64,000 nucleotides of DNA. Origin: Aquimarina pacifica. GTDB taxonomy: Bacteria > Bacteroidota > Bacteroidia > Flavobacteriales > Flavobacteriaceae. Each line of letters starts with the position of its first letter. Positions within the stretch are counted from its first letter, which is position 1. Positions 17,301 through 26,369 of this stretch are shown piece by piece. The DNA is taken from positions 31,462 through 95,461 of the forward strand of contig NZ_JACC01000026.1 in the NCBI RefSeq assembly GCF_000520955.1, written 5' to 3'. The position numbers and the translations under genes are program-made. Under the pieces are notes generated by a model. It did no database searches, was not told the DNA's origin, and worked only from the letters and a program-made list of their open reading frames with translations.

Positions 17301-19738
17301 TACCACCGTATCGATTTGAATATGCTAATTCATCCCTTCAGTATAATAAGGGTAACCAGGACGAATGGGGGTACCATAAAACATATCCAGAAGCATGGAG
17401 TCTTAATAAAATAACAACTCCAACAGGAGGTCAAATTATCGTAAACCATGATACGGATTCGTATTACTCAGAAGCAGCATATACCGAGACAAAATCATAT
17501 GATAATATTGCAATTACTAAAAATTCTTCCAGTAATACATTTACCATAAGTTTTCTTAATACTTCTGATGACCTGAATAATTATTTCAATACGAATACAA
17601 TTACGAACTTTACTATTTCTAGAAGAGATTCTTTCGATGCTTTAAATACGTTTACCAATACATATAAAGTAAAAGCAACAAGTATTAATAATAGTAGCAA
17701 AAGTATAGTTTTTGAGATTGATGAAACATTATCTTCTCCTTATAGCCTATTTAGATATGAAGCAATGACTAATGTTTCAGGGGTAAGTTGTACACTTCCA
17801 TCCGCCAATACCTCTGATCCTGTTCATTGTTATTCTGCTCCTACCATAAAAAGTACCAAAGGTCCTGTATTGGATTTTACGACTTCAAACACAAATGGAC
17901 GTGAAGGTGGAGGGATACGTGTTGCTAGTATCGAGGTTAGCGGAAATGATACTTCTGTAAAAACAGTGTATGATTATACTAATCTTGATAACAACAAAAT
18001 ATCAGGAATCACATCTTATGCTCCATCAGAAGAACAAAAAGGAATTCCTTATGTAAGTGAATTGCCTGCGCCATTGGTTACATATGGTAGTGTGACAATG
18101 AAAAATTACGATAATAATGACAAGCTGTTGGGGAGTACTGCATATGAGTTCGATGTACTAAAACCTTATGAAGAATCCCCAAATTATTTGTTCTGTCTCG
18201 GGGATTTCTTTAAAGTAGAACAACAACAAAATGCAACCTTTATCAATGGAGAGGTACAAGCTAATAAATATATTATATATAATAAATTAGAGAATATTGG
18301 TAGAGTAAAATCAGTAGTGTCTTACAATAATGTAGGGCAATTACTAAATAAAACGATATCAAATTATAAGCAAGATTTAGATAGTGATGGGCAAATAGGT
18401 GTTTCTCAACAATCGCACAAAACACTTAAAAAGATTCAGAGAAATGATGTTGCAAGCTATATGATTAGTTCTTCAAGCAAGGTAGAGTATCCTAGTGTAC
18501 TAGAAAGCTCAACAGCAATACAAGGAGGATTCACAAATACAACCTACTATGAAAACCGTGATATGTTAACAGGTCAGATAACCCAGACCAGATCTGTTTC
18601 CAGTGATGGTAATGAGTTCAAAACCAAAATTATTCCAGCTTATTACATTACTCCTTACGGCAGTTCGGCATATGATTATACTATGGGTGCTAAGGTAGAT
18701 AATTCTACAGCCAAGAATATGTTAACTCAAACAGCTGAAACATTAACCCAAATAAAGGATGGGTCTAACTGGAAAACTGTTGGAGTAAGTATCAATACCT
18801 GGAATAATGATTGGAACTACCAAACTTATGATGGATCACAAGAAACATCTGCTTCGCACCAATCAAAAATATGGCGTAAACACAAAATATTCGCATGGAA
18901 AGGAGAGATTGATTCTAAAGGTGCATACGTTGGATTTAGTGGAGATGATGATAATTTTAATTGGACCGACCCTGAGAATCAAACCAACTCAAAATGGATC
19001 AAAACCTCCACAATTAGTCTTTATGACCATTACTCGATGCCTTTAGAAACTACGGATATTAATGGGAATAAGGCAAGTACCAAAATGGGCGATGATAATA
19101 CTAAAATATTTGCCGTTGCAAATGCAGCGTATAATCAAATGTTTTATTCGGGAGCAGAAGATCTCATTACAGGAACTGATTACTTTAGTGGTGAGGTGTA
19201 TAAGGGTGAAAATGCCAATATATCAGAGGTATATCATACGGGAACAAAAGGAGTTCAGGTGCCGATAAACACAAAAGCTTTTGTAGTAAAGCCAGACTCT
19301 GGTAAGTATAAAGTTTCTGTTTGGGCATATAAGGGCTTAGGATATGATTATACAGGAACAAGACTTAACGTAAATGGCGAAATTATTGAGTATGCTATTT
19401 ATGAGACTATTTCTGCTGGAGATTGGGTACAACTTAATTTTTATATAAAAGATTCTGAGGTTACCACAGGTCAAGAGGTTTATGTTTATAATAATCAGGG
19501 GGTGGCCATTTATGATGATTTTAGGATGTGTCCTATAGCCTCAACTATGGCAAGTTATGTATACAATGAATGGGATGAGTTAACTTATATTATCGGGGCA
19601 AATAATCTGGCAACCAAATATGAGTATGATGATGCAGGAAGGTTGAAGACTACCTATACCGAAGTGATAGATAATGCTTCGATTACGGGAGGATTTAAAA
19701 AAGCAAGCGAAAACTTTTATAACTATCAATATCAATAA
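14396..19738 (+). CDS. Large RHS-partner protein (first gene of a two-gene RHS toxin system)
   Basis: 1780 residues. A basic N-terminus is followed by one hydrophobic export segment (about residues 40-62), then VDATDMVNLLTGDFSYVLPL and SYHGGIAHNQEASWVGLGWN, the standard opening of Bacteroidota RHS-type secreted proteins. Residues about 170-340 are Gly/Ser/Asn-rich (GYGYKGIGINTKIGSGGSS style) and probably form repetitive beta structure. The C-terminus enters YD repeats (EYDDAGRLKTTYTE) and stops without a core or toxin domain. Only 2 bp separate it from the next RHS gene, so the pair probably builds one large shell. Confidence 0.8.
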   Translation: MSLRRILETLRKTYRERQTSTPNKGLRTSNLVHTTKPSHRAIAVFFILTFLQTLIPYNQLWANNNGPNAPEAAAFEPVDATDMVNLLTGDFSYVLPLLNVPSPEGGYPLALSYHGGIAHNQEASWVGLGWNLNPGSINRNINGFPDDWGKTNYEEFFYDAGWTEDEYNFSVGVDVHGFNIGLGASWGSHRSTGGFVSLGYGYKGIGINTKIGSGGSSIGVGYKGFTANAGNNGASFGYSGYGFNGSMDSNGVGVGYGLNTGGGSSLGVGLNYNYSSGLSGNISASLSGLRTNASIGISFSSQGASVYGGVNGPGISTANYGVSNGDATYNIDAFQAAIPIYMFYIGFGHRRVEYSLFKKNNLTVSGSVYPYHALETESASSYQIKENNFMDVHEFLPFSNQSMSLDYLVDQNYGMDKNNMALLAYDKYTVTSQGLSGSIAPVSYEELNLIDRGNTDGAADEQLKGYIGENFSSADGIYDLGYRTNFYFQNELSSFLRTDRTNIQKNPNYTTSGGFQLLNGFTTSNSGAFNENMTNGNRKRTGNFIETFTNNQIRDNQNTTGFIEAKHINRSQETDIFLDEGIGAFRITALDGKTYHYSLPVYNYELFYKNFKDETDENKNFFEIKKTKPYATHWLLTAITGPDYVDVNSNGAVDESDYGYWVEFDYGKWTDGYIWKGPVDGYDEHTNAKDSSDKTYSYYWGRKQIYYLDAVKTRTHTALFVKNLRYDNKSTELDIYEKKYTGGTFNVGEYSETVKSNEDIFRRPIMGYPNDIVYKEDGSTYKLPEYGTANSSYIETFRGNKISAKYIDAPENQVLKLDKILLLKNQPFDISKDRSSIVTTKTGYSIYNTGYSNLNSCSYDPVKNESKSCYTNDLFPYPSGVYMNDPTNITSFKVHQDYNILDERDIEGLNLEENASQVIAFNYDYSLATQSPNSDAPKVPGFDSDWDTSKGRLTLKSVYFKGKSEVAVVPPYRFEYANSSLQYNKGNQDEWGYHKTYPEAWSLNKITTPTGGQIIVNHDTDSYYSEAAYTETKSYDNIAITKNSSSNTFTISFLNTSDDLNNYFNTNTITNFTISRRDSFDALNTFTNTYKVKATSINNSSKSIVFEIDETLSSPYSLFRYEAMTNVSGVSCTLPSANTSDPVHCYSAPTIKSTKGPVLDFTTSNTNGREGGGIRVASIEVSGNDTSVKTVYDYTNLDNNKISGITSYAPSEEQKGIPYVSELPAPLVTYGSVTMKNYDNNDKLLGSTAYEFDVLKPYEESPNYLFCLGDFFKVEQQQNATFINGEVQANKYIIYNKLENIGRVKSVVSYNNVGQLLNKTISNYKQDLDSDGQIGVSQQSHKTLKKIQRNDVASYMISSSSKVEYPSVLESSTAIQGGFTNTTYYENRDMLTGQITQTRSVSSDGNEFKTKIIPAYYITPYGSSAYDYTMGAKVDNSTAKNMLTQTAETLTQIKDGSNWKTVGVSINTWNNDWNYQTYDGSQETSASHQSKIWRKHKIFAWKGEIDSKGAYVGFSGDDDNFNWTDPENQTNSKWIKTSTISLYDHYSMPLETTDINGNKASTKMGDDNTKIFAVANAAYNQMFYSGAEDLITGTDYFSGEVYKGENANISEVYHTGTKGVQVPINTKAFVVKPDSGKYKVSVWAYKGLGYDYTGTRLNVNGEIIEYAIYETISAGDWVQLNFYIKDSEVTTGQEVYVYNNQGVAIYDDFRMCPIASTMASYVYNEWDELTYIIGANNLATKYEYDDAGRLKTTYTEVIDNASITGGFKKASENFYNYQYQ

Positions 19739-19740
19739 GG

Positions 19741-22700
19741 ATGAGAAAGTACTTGAAAATAATAGTTGTTTTAGGAAGTATATTGTGCGTAAGTAACGTA
19801 TCAACGGCACAAAACTGTATAGAACTGGAAACCCCAAAAATTTTTACTTTTAATAGTGATGGGGGGGAAGATGACGTAAAATTAGATAGTTATATAGATG
19901 GTGGCCCAAGCACAGATTGTTATCTTGCCAATACTGATCAAGCATATGTAGAAATTGAATATATAGGCGCAAGTACGCCAGAAGGATGGCTCAGTGCTTG
20001 GGTAAGCTATTATGAAAATGATGAACTCGGAGATACAGAGTACTATTTGACTGTAAGATGTAATTCTATAACGACACCAAATAGCAGAAGTGCTCGCCTC
20101 TTTATATATGACGGAAATGGAAACAGAGTCACTTATCGCGATGATGGGATTAGTGTATCTCAAAGTAAAGGAGATTTAGAATATTGGTATCCAGATGAAG
20201 ATGGGGATGGTTTAGGGTATTCTAGTACAGTGCCGATCATGGCAACCAGCCCACCATATACTGGATGGATAACTAATGGTAATTGGAACGAAAATGGAAT
20301 TATACAAGACGATCAGGGTGATTTCTGTCCATATATATATGGCGAAATAGATGGATGTCCTGAGGGTATTCCTGATTATTCGTATAATCAAAATCTAGTG
20401 GTATCCAAAAGTTATGATATACAAGGTGATTTAAAAGGGCATACGGTAGATTATTTTGATGCCCTAGCCAAGCCTAATAAAACCATGAGTAAAGATTTTA
20501 AAAACGATAAGGTATGGATGTCAGAAACTTTCTATGACTATCAAAATAGAATGGCGTTGCAAACGTTGTCCGCACCTACTCGTTTTAATAAGATTGAAGG
20601 AGATTATAAACTTTCTTATATCTCGATAACAGATTATGAAAAAGAAGATATAGAAAACCCAAAAGTAATAACAGATACTACTGAAGGTAGACTAGGATGG
20701 TATTATAATACAAGCAATACCACAGAACCCTACCAAGATGTTACCGCACGACCTTATTCTCGTATCATTTATAGTGAACTTAACCCAGGTAAAGTACTTA
20801 AAACTATTGGAGGGAATAAAATCAATGGTGAATGGAAACAAGGCTATACATTCTCTATGCCGGCAGGCCAGGAACTATCACATGCCGATGCTTTTGGGGA
20901 TACAAAATACAATCCAGAGCATTATAAAATTATCAAAACCGTATCACGAGATGTTCATGGGATAGAAAGTGTAGTATTTACAGATACCGATGGAAAGACA
21001 CTCGCTGCTGCTCGTAGTGGTAATGAAGAAGGAAACGTAGACAATACCAGAACATCAATAGTAAGTATCGGTGCGCAAGGGTTCGTAGATGTGCATATAC
21101 CAGTGGGACGAACAGGAGTGACACTATCAGGTAATTCAGGTATTACTTTAAACATCTATAATCTAATTACAGAAACCAAAGCGTACAATGCGTCTACTTT
21201 ATCTAACGGATTTTACAGAATTGCAGTGCAAGATGTAGACAATTATGTTGCAGGGCAAATTACGGTCACCTATCCAGAAAACTATTACGATTATAGTCTC
21301 AATTATTATGATGAAGCCGGACATTTACTAAGTACTCAACAACCACTAGAAAAATTAGAAAGCACTTTTAGTTATAATTCTTTGGGACAATTAGAAAGTA
21401 CTACCAGTATAGATGAAGGTTCTGCCCAATTTAAATATCGAAATGATGGGCAAATCCGTTATTCTCAAAATAGTAAACAAGCCGACGCAGGTGAGTTTTC
21501 TTATACCAATTATGATGATTTAGGACGTCCCATAGAAAGTGGAGTTTTGGTAAATAGTAATTTTTCTAATGCGGATCCAGATGCAGGTTTGCCATCGGGA
21601 ACTACCAAAGAAGTACATAAAACTACCTATGATTATTTAGAAAATACGAGCTTTTTGCCAGGTGACTACGAGAACCTTAAATTTTTAGCAGGTAATGTTG
21701 CAAAAACCGAAAATGATCAAACCACCACCTATTACAGCTATGATATTTATGGTCGTGTAGAATTTATGGTGCAGATAATTAGTGGTTTAGGAACCAAAAC
21801 CATCGATTATGAGTATGATGATATAACGGGTCTGGTAACCAAAGTGTATTATCAAAAGGGAGAAAACACAGATCAATTTATCCATAAGTATAGATATGAC
21901 GATGATGATTATAGTTTAATCAAAGTAGAAACCTCTAACGATGATACGACGTTTACAGAGCATGCTAGCTATACCTATTATGAGACCGGAGCTCTAAAAC
22001 GAGTGAATATTGCAGAAGGCTTGCAAGGGATAGACTATGTCTACAATCTCAACGGTGCACTAAAAAGTATCAATCATCCAAGTTTATCCAGTGATCATGA
22101 TCCAGGAGGAGATACTAATGACTTGTTTGGGATGATTATTGATTATCATGACTACGATTTTAATCGCCCATTAACCAATATCAAGAGTGCTGATTATGGT
22201 ATTAACCAATATAATGGAAATATCAAAGGGATCCGTTGGAACTCTGATTATAATCCTCTAGAAACAGGTAAAGAACACACCTATAATTATGTATATAATC
22301 GTAATAATTACCTAAAATCTGCGGAGTACGGTAATTTTACAGGAGATTATACCAGTGTCCCTACAATTATCGAAGGAGTAGACGCATCCGGAAGCGCAGA
22401 AGATGATGATGCAACCTATAGTGGTACAGTATCTGCTGGCAACAGTCTTAGTAAAACTGTAAATAATTCGATTTCTCTAAAACCAGGATTTCATGGTCAA
22501 TCAGGATGTAATGTTTCTCTAAAAATTGATGGCGGTAATGATACCGAAGCAGTACACGATATCAATGCAGGTACTTATACACCAAATATTGATGGGGATT
22601 ACAAAGTAGATAATCTTACTTATGATGCCAATGGTAACATACAATCGCTGGATCGTAACAAACATACAGACGAGAATGGTAATACTATGGACCAGCTGTC

Positions 22701-24123
22701 GTATGTTTATAAAAACGATAAACCCAATCAATTATTACGAGTAGATGACGCGGTTACTACAGCAACCAATGCCGATGATATCAAGGATCAGGATGGGGAG
22801 AACTATGTCTATAATGAGATAGGGCAGTTAATACATAACCATGAAGAAAATATTTCTTATTTTTATAATGCCAGTGGATTGGTGACCGAGGTACATAAAG
22901 ATAATGTGCCGTTGGTGAAGTTCTTTTACAACGATAAAAACCATAGAGTACGCAAAGAGTCGTATAACCCAGAGAATGGAAGCCTCACTTATACAGAGCA
23001 TTATGTACGTGACGCTGCAGGAACAGCGATGGCGATTTATAGAGATGGGGCATTGGTAGAAAATACTATTTACGGAGCTAGCAGACTAGGTGTACGCAAA
23101 GCAGATGACACCCATCTGTACCAATTAACAGATCATTTGGGCAATGTACGAGCAGTAGTAGGGAGAGATCAAGAAACAGGTATTGCCATAGCACTAAGTG
23201 CTACCGATTATTACCCTTTCGGGATGCCAATGCCTGGACGTGATCTTAAAGGAGATTATAGGTATGCCTACCAAGGACAAGAGAAAGACCCAGAGACCGG
23301 GAAGGAAGCGTTTGAGTTACGTTTATGGGATAGTAGAATTGGACGGTGGTTGACTACGGATCCGTATGGACAGTTTAGTTCACCTTATCTGGGAATGGGA
23401 AATAACCCTATGAATGGGATTGATCCTGATGGAGGATTCTTTGGAGGATATAAATTAGCAGGAAATGGTGATATAACGAGAATTAGTGATGAAGGTGATG
23501 ATATAGGAGTTGATTATCTATATAATGAAGATTTATCGAGTAAAGTTATGCTATCAGATCAGCTTATATTGAGTACATTAACATTTAGTGTTGGAATGGG
23601 ATCGTATAATGGAGAAAGTAAAAATTTTAGAGCTACCTTTACGTCAAATTTCAAAGATGCAAGTACATTTTTTAGTTTTGCTTCTGATAACTCAAATGTA
23701 GAATGGGGCTTTCATGGTAATAGCAATAGTGGAAATGAATACTACTTCTTGGGGTCTTTTGGGGTTACTGACTTAAGCCCTAATCCTGCTAATTCTTCAA
23801 TGTGGTTTAATTGGAATTCGGCTGACACTTCTTTTAAGATTCATTCTCACCCAAATACTGATTACCCAGACCCAACGGGAGATTGGGGTATTGGTGATAT
23901 GAATTCGAGTTGGATGCAAAGAAAGATCTTTGGTAAAGTTAAATATTCACCAACTGTTATGGGGGATATGGGAAGCGTTGTCAATCGATATTATAAATCT
24001 CAAGAAACAGGTCAAAAAATGCATAGAAGTTTTCATTATTTTCCTAATGGAGGGCTTTACGAATACACACCTTGGTCGAGTAGAGTTTTTATTTCGAAAG
24101 GTATATACAGGAATAGATTATGA
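19741..24123 (+). CDS. RHS polymorphic toxin with JAMM-like C-terminal domain
   Basis: 1460 residues. A signal peptide ends VSTAQ (about residue 24) and is followed by a BACON-like beta domain (about 30-145). YD repeats run to about residue 1180 (YDYQNRMAL, YSYDIYGRVEF). The RHS-associated core shows DHLGNVRAVV, DYYPFGMPMPG, YAYQGQEKDPETG, WDSRIGRWLTTDPYG and NPMNGIDPDGG. From about 1235 the sequence changes to a unique tip with HSHP at about 1367-1370 and GIGD about 17 residues on, preceded by EWGF. This fits a JAMM/JAB zinc metallopeptidase toxin (HxHP...D). The tip is the exchangeable toxin; the shell delivers it to rivals. Confidence 0.85.
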   Translation: MRKYLKIIVVLGSILCVSNVSTAQNCIELETPKIFTFNSDGGEDDVKLDSYIDGGPSTDCYLANTDQAYVEIEYIGASTPEGWLSAWVSYYENDELGDTEYYLTVRCNSITTPNSRSARLFIYDGNGNRVTYRDDGISVSQSKGDLEYWYPDEDGDGLGYSSTVPIMATSPPYTGWITNGNWNENGIIQDDQGDFCPYIYGEIDGCPEGIPDYSYNQNLVVSKSYDIQGDLKGHTVDYFDALAKPNKTMSKDFKNDKVWMSETFYDYQNRMALQTLSAPTRFNKIEGDYKLSYISITDYEKEDIENPKVITDTTEGRLGWYYNTSNTTEPYQDVTARPYSRIIYSELNPGKVLKTIGGNKINGEWKQGYTFSMPAGQELSHADAFGDTKYNPEHYKIIKTVSRDVHGIESVVFTDTDGKTLAAARSGNEEGNVDNTRTSIVSIGAQGFVDVHIPVGRTGVTLSGNSGITLNIYNLITETKAYNASTLSNGFYRIAVQDVDNYVAGQITVTYPENYYDYSLNYYDEAGHLLSTQQPLEKLESTFSYNSLGQLESTTSIDEGSAQFKYRNDGQIRYSQNSKQADAGEFSYTNYDDLGRPIESGVLVNSNFSNADPDAGLPSGTTKEVHKTTYDYLENTSFLPGDYENLKFLAGNVAKTENDQTTTYYSYDIYGRVEFMVQIISGLGTKTIDYEYDDITGLVTKVYYQKGENTDQFIHKYRYDDDDYSLIKVETSNDDTTFTEHASYTYYETGALKRVNIAEGLQGIDYVYNLNGALKSINHPSLSSDHDPGGDTNDLFGMIIDYHDYDFNRPLTNIKSADYGINQYNGNIKGIRWNSDYNPLETGKEHTYNYVYNRNNYLKSAEYGNFTGDYTSVPTIIEGVDASGSAEDDDATYSGTVSAGNSLSKTVNNSISLKPGFHGQSGCNVSLKIDGGNDTEAVHDINAGTYTPNIDGDYKVDNLTYDANGNIQSLDRNKHTDENGNTMDQLSYVYKNDKPNQLLRVDDAVTTATNADDIKDQDGENYVYNEIGQLIHNHEENISYFYNASGLVTEVHKDNVPLVKFFYNDKNHRVRKESYNPENGSLTYTEHYVRDAAGTAMAIYRDGALVENTIYGASRLGVRKADDTHLYQLTDHLGNVRAVVGRDQETGIAIALSATDYYPFGMPMPGRDLKGDYRYAYQGQEKDPETGKEAFELRLWDSRIGRWLTTDPYGQFSSPYLGMGNNPMNGIDPDGGFFGGYKLAGNGDITRISDEGDDIGVDYLYNEDLSSKVMLSDQLILSTLTFSVGMGSYNGESKNFRATFTSNFKDASTFFSFASDNSNVEWGFHGNSNSGNEYYFLGSFGVTDLSPNPANSSMWFNWNSADTSFKIHSHPNTDYPDPTGDWGIGDMNSSWMQRKIFGKVKYSPTVMGDMGSVVNRYYKSQETGQKMHRSFHYFPNGGLYEYTPWSSRVFISKGIYRNRL

Positions 24124-24130
24124 TTTTGTT

Positions 24131-24619
24131 ATGAACAAAAAACTATATTATTTTTTAACTTTATTATTAACTATATTTTTAGCATTTATTTCTTGCTCCA
24201 ATGAACCTTGTAATAAATTTATTGATTCTTCTTTAATTAAATGTGTGAAAAAAATTGTCAAAGCTAAAAAAAATGGATCTCTAAATGACTCAAATATTAT
24301 CAAAGTTGTATTTTCAAAAGGTAATAATAATAAAATATATGTCACGATCAGAGATGATATTAGTTATTCAGAGAAAGCTAATAATTTTGTGTTAGATGGC
24401 TATTTATTAATGGACGATAATCTAATTGGTTTTTATAATCTTGAAATATATAAAAAGTATTTAGGTAAATGTCTAACTAAATTAGATGTCCCTGTAAAAT
24501 ATAATTATGAGAATTTTGATTCAGTTTCTGTAAATTGGTGGGCTTTTGAAATTATGGAAGATGAGTCATTAGTATTAATCAGAAAAGGAGGTAATAAAAA
24601 CCTTCAAGTAAGATTTTAA
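24131..24619 (+). CDS. Candidate immunity lipoprotein for the RHS toxin
   Basis: 162 residues from the ATG at 24131, 7 bp after the toxin stop; a longer upstream frame overlaps the toxin gene and lacks support. The signal peptide ends LAFISC (Cys22). The mature part is small and charged, with NWWAFEIMEDESLVLIRKG near its end. No family is recognised. Position right behind the toxin tip is the reason for the immunity call. A lipoprotein would place protection in the periplasm, which fits a toxin arriving from outside. Confidence 0.6.
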   Translation: MNKKLYYFLTLLLTIFLAFISCSNEPCNKFIDSSLIKCVKKIVKAKKNGSLNDSNIIKVVFSKGNNNKIYVTIRDDISYSEKANNFVLDGYLLMDDNLIGFYNLEIYKKYLGKCLTKLDVPVKYNYENFDSVSVNWWAFEIMEDESLVLIRKGGNKNLQVRF

Positions 24620-24754
24620 GTAATACCCAGCTCCCCTGCTGCCGCTAGTGCAATGTCATTAAGTTAAGGGTGTATTTTGTTGATTTTTATGTTTTTGAAA
24701 TTGTGTAGAACTCGTTTTTTTGGTAAATTAGAGTATTAACCAATTGTTTATTAC

Positions 24755-24786
24755 CCCAGCTCCCGCTAGCGTCTCGCTAGTGGCGG
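24755..24786. repeat. REP-like palindrome
   Basis: CCCGCTAGCGTCTCGCTAGT and flanks; the CGCTAG halves form an imperfect hairpin. Confidence 0.6.
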
Positions 24787-24900
24787 TACAGATTGGCAAA
24801 TAACAGTAAGAAATAGTAAAACAGTCACGATCTTGTAAAATAGGTTGTGGCTGTTTTTTGTTTATAAAGTTTTAAGCTTAGCTGCTTTAAGTAGGTTACC

Positions 24901-24953
24901 CCCCGCTCCCGCTAGCGTCTCCCCAGCTCCCGCTAGCGTCTCGCTAGTGGCGC
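24901..24953. repeat. Tandem REP-like palindromes
   Basis: CTCCCGCTAGCGTCT occurs twice in a row, the second copy completed by CGCTAGTGGCG. Same orientation as the element at 24755. Confidence 0.6.
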
Positions 24954-25227
24954 CAAAGATTGTGTCTCGTCCTAAAAAAGTTTACATATTTTAGGACAAG
25001 ACAGTAAGCGTAAGAAAAACAAGACAGCTATGATTTCATAACTTTTGGCTGTTTTGTTGTATGTTGGTTTAGTTTTGTGTGGCAGCGTAAGATACACTAG
25101 CGGCAGCGTTACTATAAAGCAACGTAATAAATCCTATTCATACCAGTAGTGTCAAGGATTGGCAGATTGTTAGAAAGCAATAGGTCTAAGACATAGAAAA
25201 AAAGGTACAATTAGAAAAATAGATAAA

Positions 25228-25262
25228 AACAAGCCAGTTTCATTATTTGAAATTGGCTTGTT
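25228..25262 (+). terminator. Strong hairpin just before the RAYT gene
   Basis: AACAAGCCAGTTTC pairs with GAAATTGGCTTGTT around ATTATTT; it ends 13 bp before the transposase ATG. Confidence 0.6.
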
Positions 25263-25275
25263 GTAGTTTTGTAGG

Positions 25276-25869
25276 ATGAGTAGAAATTATAAGTTTCATA
25301 ATAAGAGTGGATTGTACTTTGTAAGTTTTGCGACAGTATATTGGCTGGATGTATTTGTAAGAGAGAGGTACCTATCCATATTAGCAAATAGTATTGATTA
25401 TTGTAGAGAACATAAAGGTATGGAGGTCTATGCCTATTGTTTTATGCCAAGTCAGGTTCATTTAATTTTCAGGTCAGAGAATGAAGATCCTTCGGGTTTA
25501 TTAAGAGATTTTAAAGGATATACCTCAAAGAAATTGATAAAATCAATAGCTGAAAACCTACAAGAAAGCCGAAAAGAATGGCTTTTTTGGATGATGGATA
25601 AGGCTGGTAAAAAGAATGTTACGGTAACTCACAGACAATTCTGGCAACAGCATAATAAGCCAATAGAACTTTGGACAGATACTGTGATTCAGCAAAAAAT
25701 AGAGTATATTCATAACAATCCGGTACAATCTGGTTTTGTTACAGACCCTATAGATTGGAAATACAGTAGTGCTAGAAATTATCAAGACGATCATACTGTT
25801 TTAGAAATCGATAGTGATAGTTATTTATTCGGATTAGCAAAAGCAGGTACGCCACTAGCGAGACGCTAG
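25276..25869 (+). CDS. REP-associated Y1 transposase (RAYT), HUH motif altered
   Basis: 197 residues of the IS200-like Y1 family. MSRNYKFHNKSGLYFVSFATVYW and YAYCFMPSQVHLIF are the family landmarks, and YIHNNPVQSGFV then DWKYSSARNY form the C-terminal part. RAYTs are thought to move or copy the REP palindromes that flank them. The usual HxH of MPSHVHL reads QVH here, so one metal-binding His is lost and activity is doubtful. The last codons (GTPLARR) and the stop lie inside a REP palindrome oriented opposite to those upstream, a typical REP-RAYT-REP arrangement. Confidence 0.8.
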   Translation: MSRNYKFHNKSGLYFVSFATVYWLDVFVRERYLSILANSIDYCREHKGMEVYAYCFMPSQVHLIFRSENEDPSGLLRDFKGYTSKKLIKSIAENLQESRKEWLFWMMDKAGKKNVTVTHRQFWQQHNKPIELWTDTVIQQKIEYIHNNPVQSGFVTDPIDWKYSSARNYQDDHTVLEIDSDSYLFGLAKAGTPLARR

Positions 25870-26010
25870 CGGTAGCGTGGGGATTGGAAATACAGTAGTG
25901 CTAGAAATTATCAAGACGATCATACTGTTTTAGACATCGATAGTGATGGTTATTTATTCGGATTGACAAAAGCAGGTACGCCACTAGTGATACGCTAGCG
26001 GTAGCGTGGG
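25753..26010 (+). repeat. 129-bp tandem duplication of the RAYT 3' end plus REP
   Basis: 25753-25881 and 25882-26010 are nearly identical, starting GATTGGAAATACAGTAGTGC and ending GCTAGCGGTAGCGTGG. Only a handful of bases differ. The second copy is a broken 3' fragment of the transposase gene. Confidence 0.85.
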
Positions 26011-26189
26011 CAATTATAAGATTTTTCTATTTAAGAATTGTAAAACAAGAAAAAGTATTATTTATTGATATCTGGAAAACTTTTGATTTTAAAAGCAGAG
26101 ATGCTTTTGAAAATGACATGACTAATTCTTATGTAGGTATTACTTTTACAATTTTTATTATTCTTGTGGTAATATTATTTTTTAATTGA
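26011..26189 (+). pseudogene. 3' relic of a small membrane-protein gene
   Basis: An open frame without its own start continues from the REP into IIRFFYLRIVKQEKVLFIDI, then FKSRDAFENDMTNSYVGITF, and a hydrophobic tail ending VVILFFN. It looks like the end of a larger gene cut by the REP/RAYT insertion, possibly an old immunity or effector gene of the RHS locus (inference). Confidence 0.4.
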
Positions 26190-26369
26190 GATCAAGAAAG
26201 GTTTTACTATGGCAACTACACGGATTGCAAATCCGCGCTATTTGGTAATTCTTATGTAGGTATTACTTTTACAATTTTTATTATTCTTGTGGTAATATTA
26301 TTTTTTAATTGAGATCAAGAAAGGTTTTACTATGGTAACTACACGGATTGCAAATCCGCGCTATTTGGT
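26124..26369 (+). repeat. 123-bp tandem duplication
   Basis: 26124-26246 and 26247-26369 repeat almost exactly: the hydrophobic tail of the relic, its stop, and a hairpin CGGATTGCAAATCCG. Such CGGATT/AATCCG hairpins resemble short dispersed repeats in related genomes. Confidence 0.8.

Larger units (their letters stand above)
24620..25275. other. REP- and hairpin-rich intergenic zone after the RHS locus
   Basis: No gene. GCTAGC-type palindromes alternate with three hairpins at 24818-24860, 25017-25058 and 25228-25262. The first two follow GATTG and AGTAAGAAA/GTAAGAAA words, as if the same operon end had been copied several times. TCCTAAAA/TTTTAGGA (24970-24996) is a further stem. Confidence 0.55.

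Noticed and set aside
24755..26010. Short repeated palindromes as a possible CRISPR
   Set aside because: Spacing is irregular, orientations are mixed, and a RAYT gene is present; REP elements explain them.
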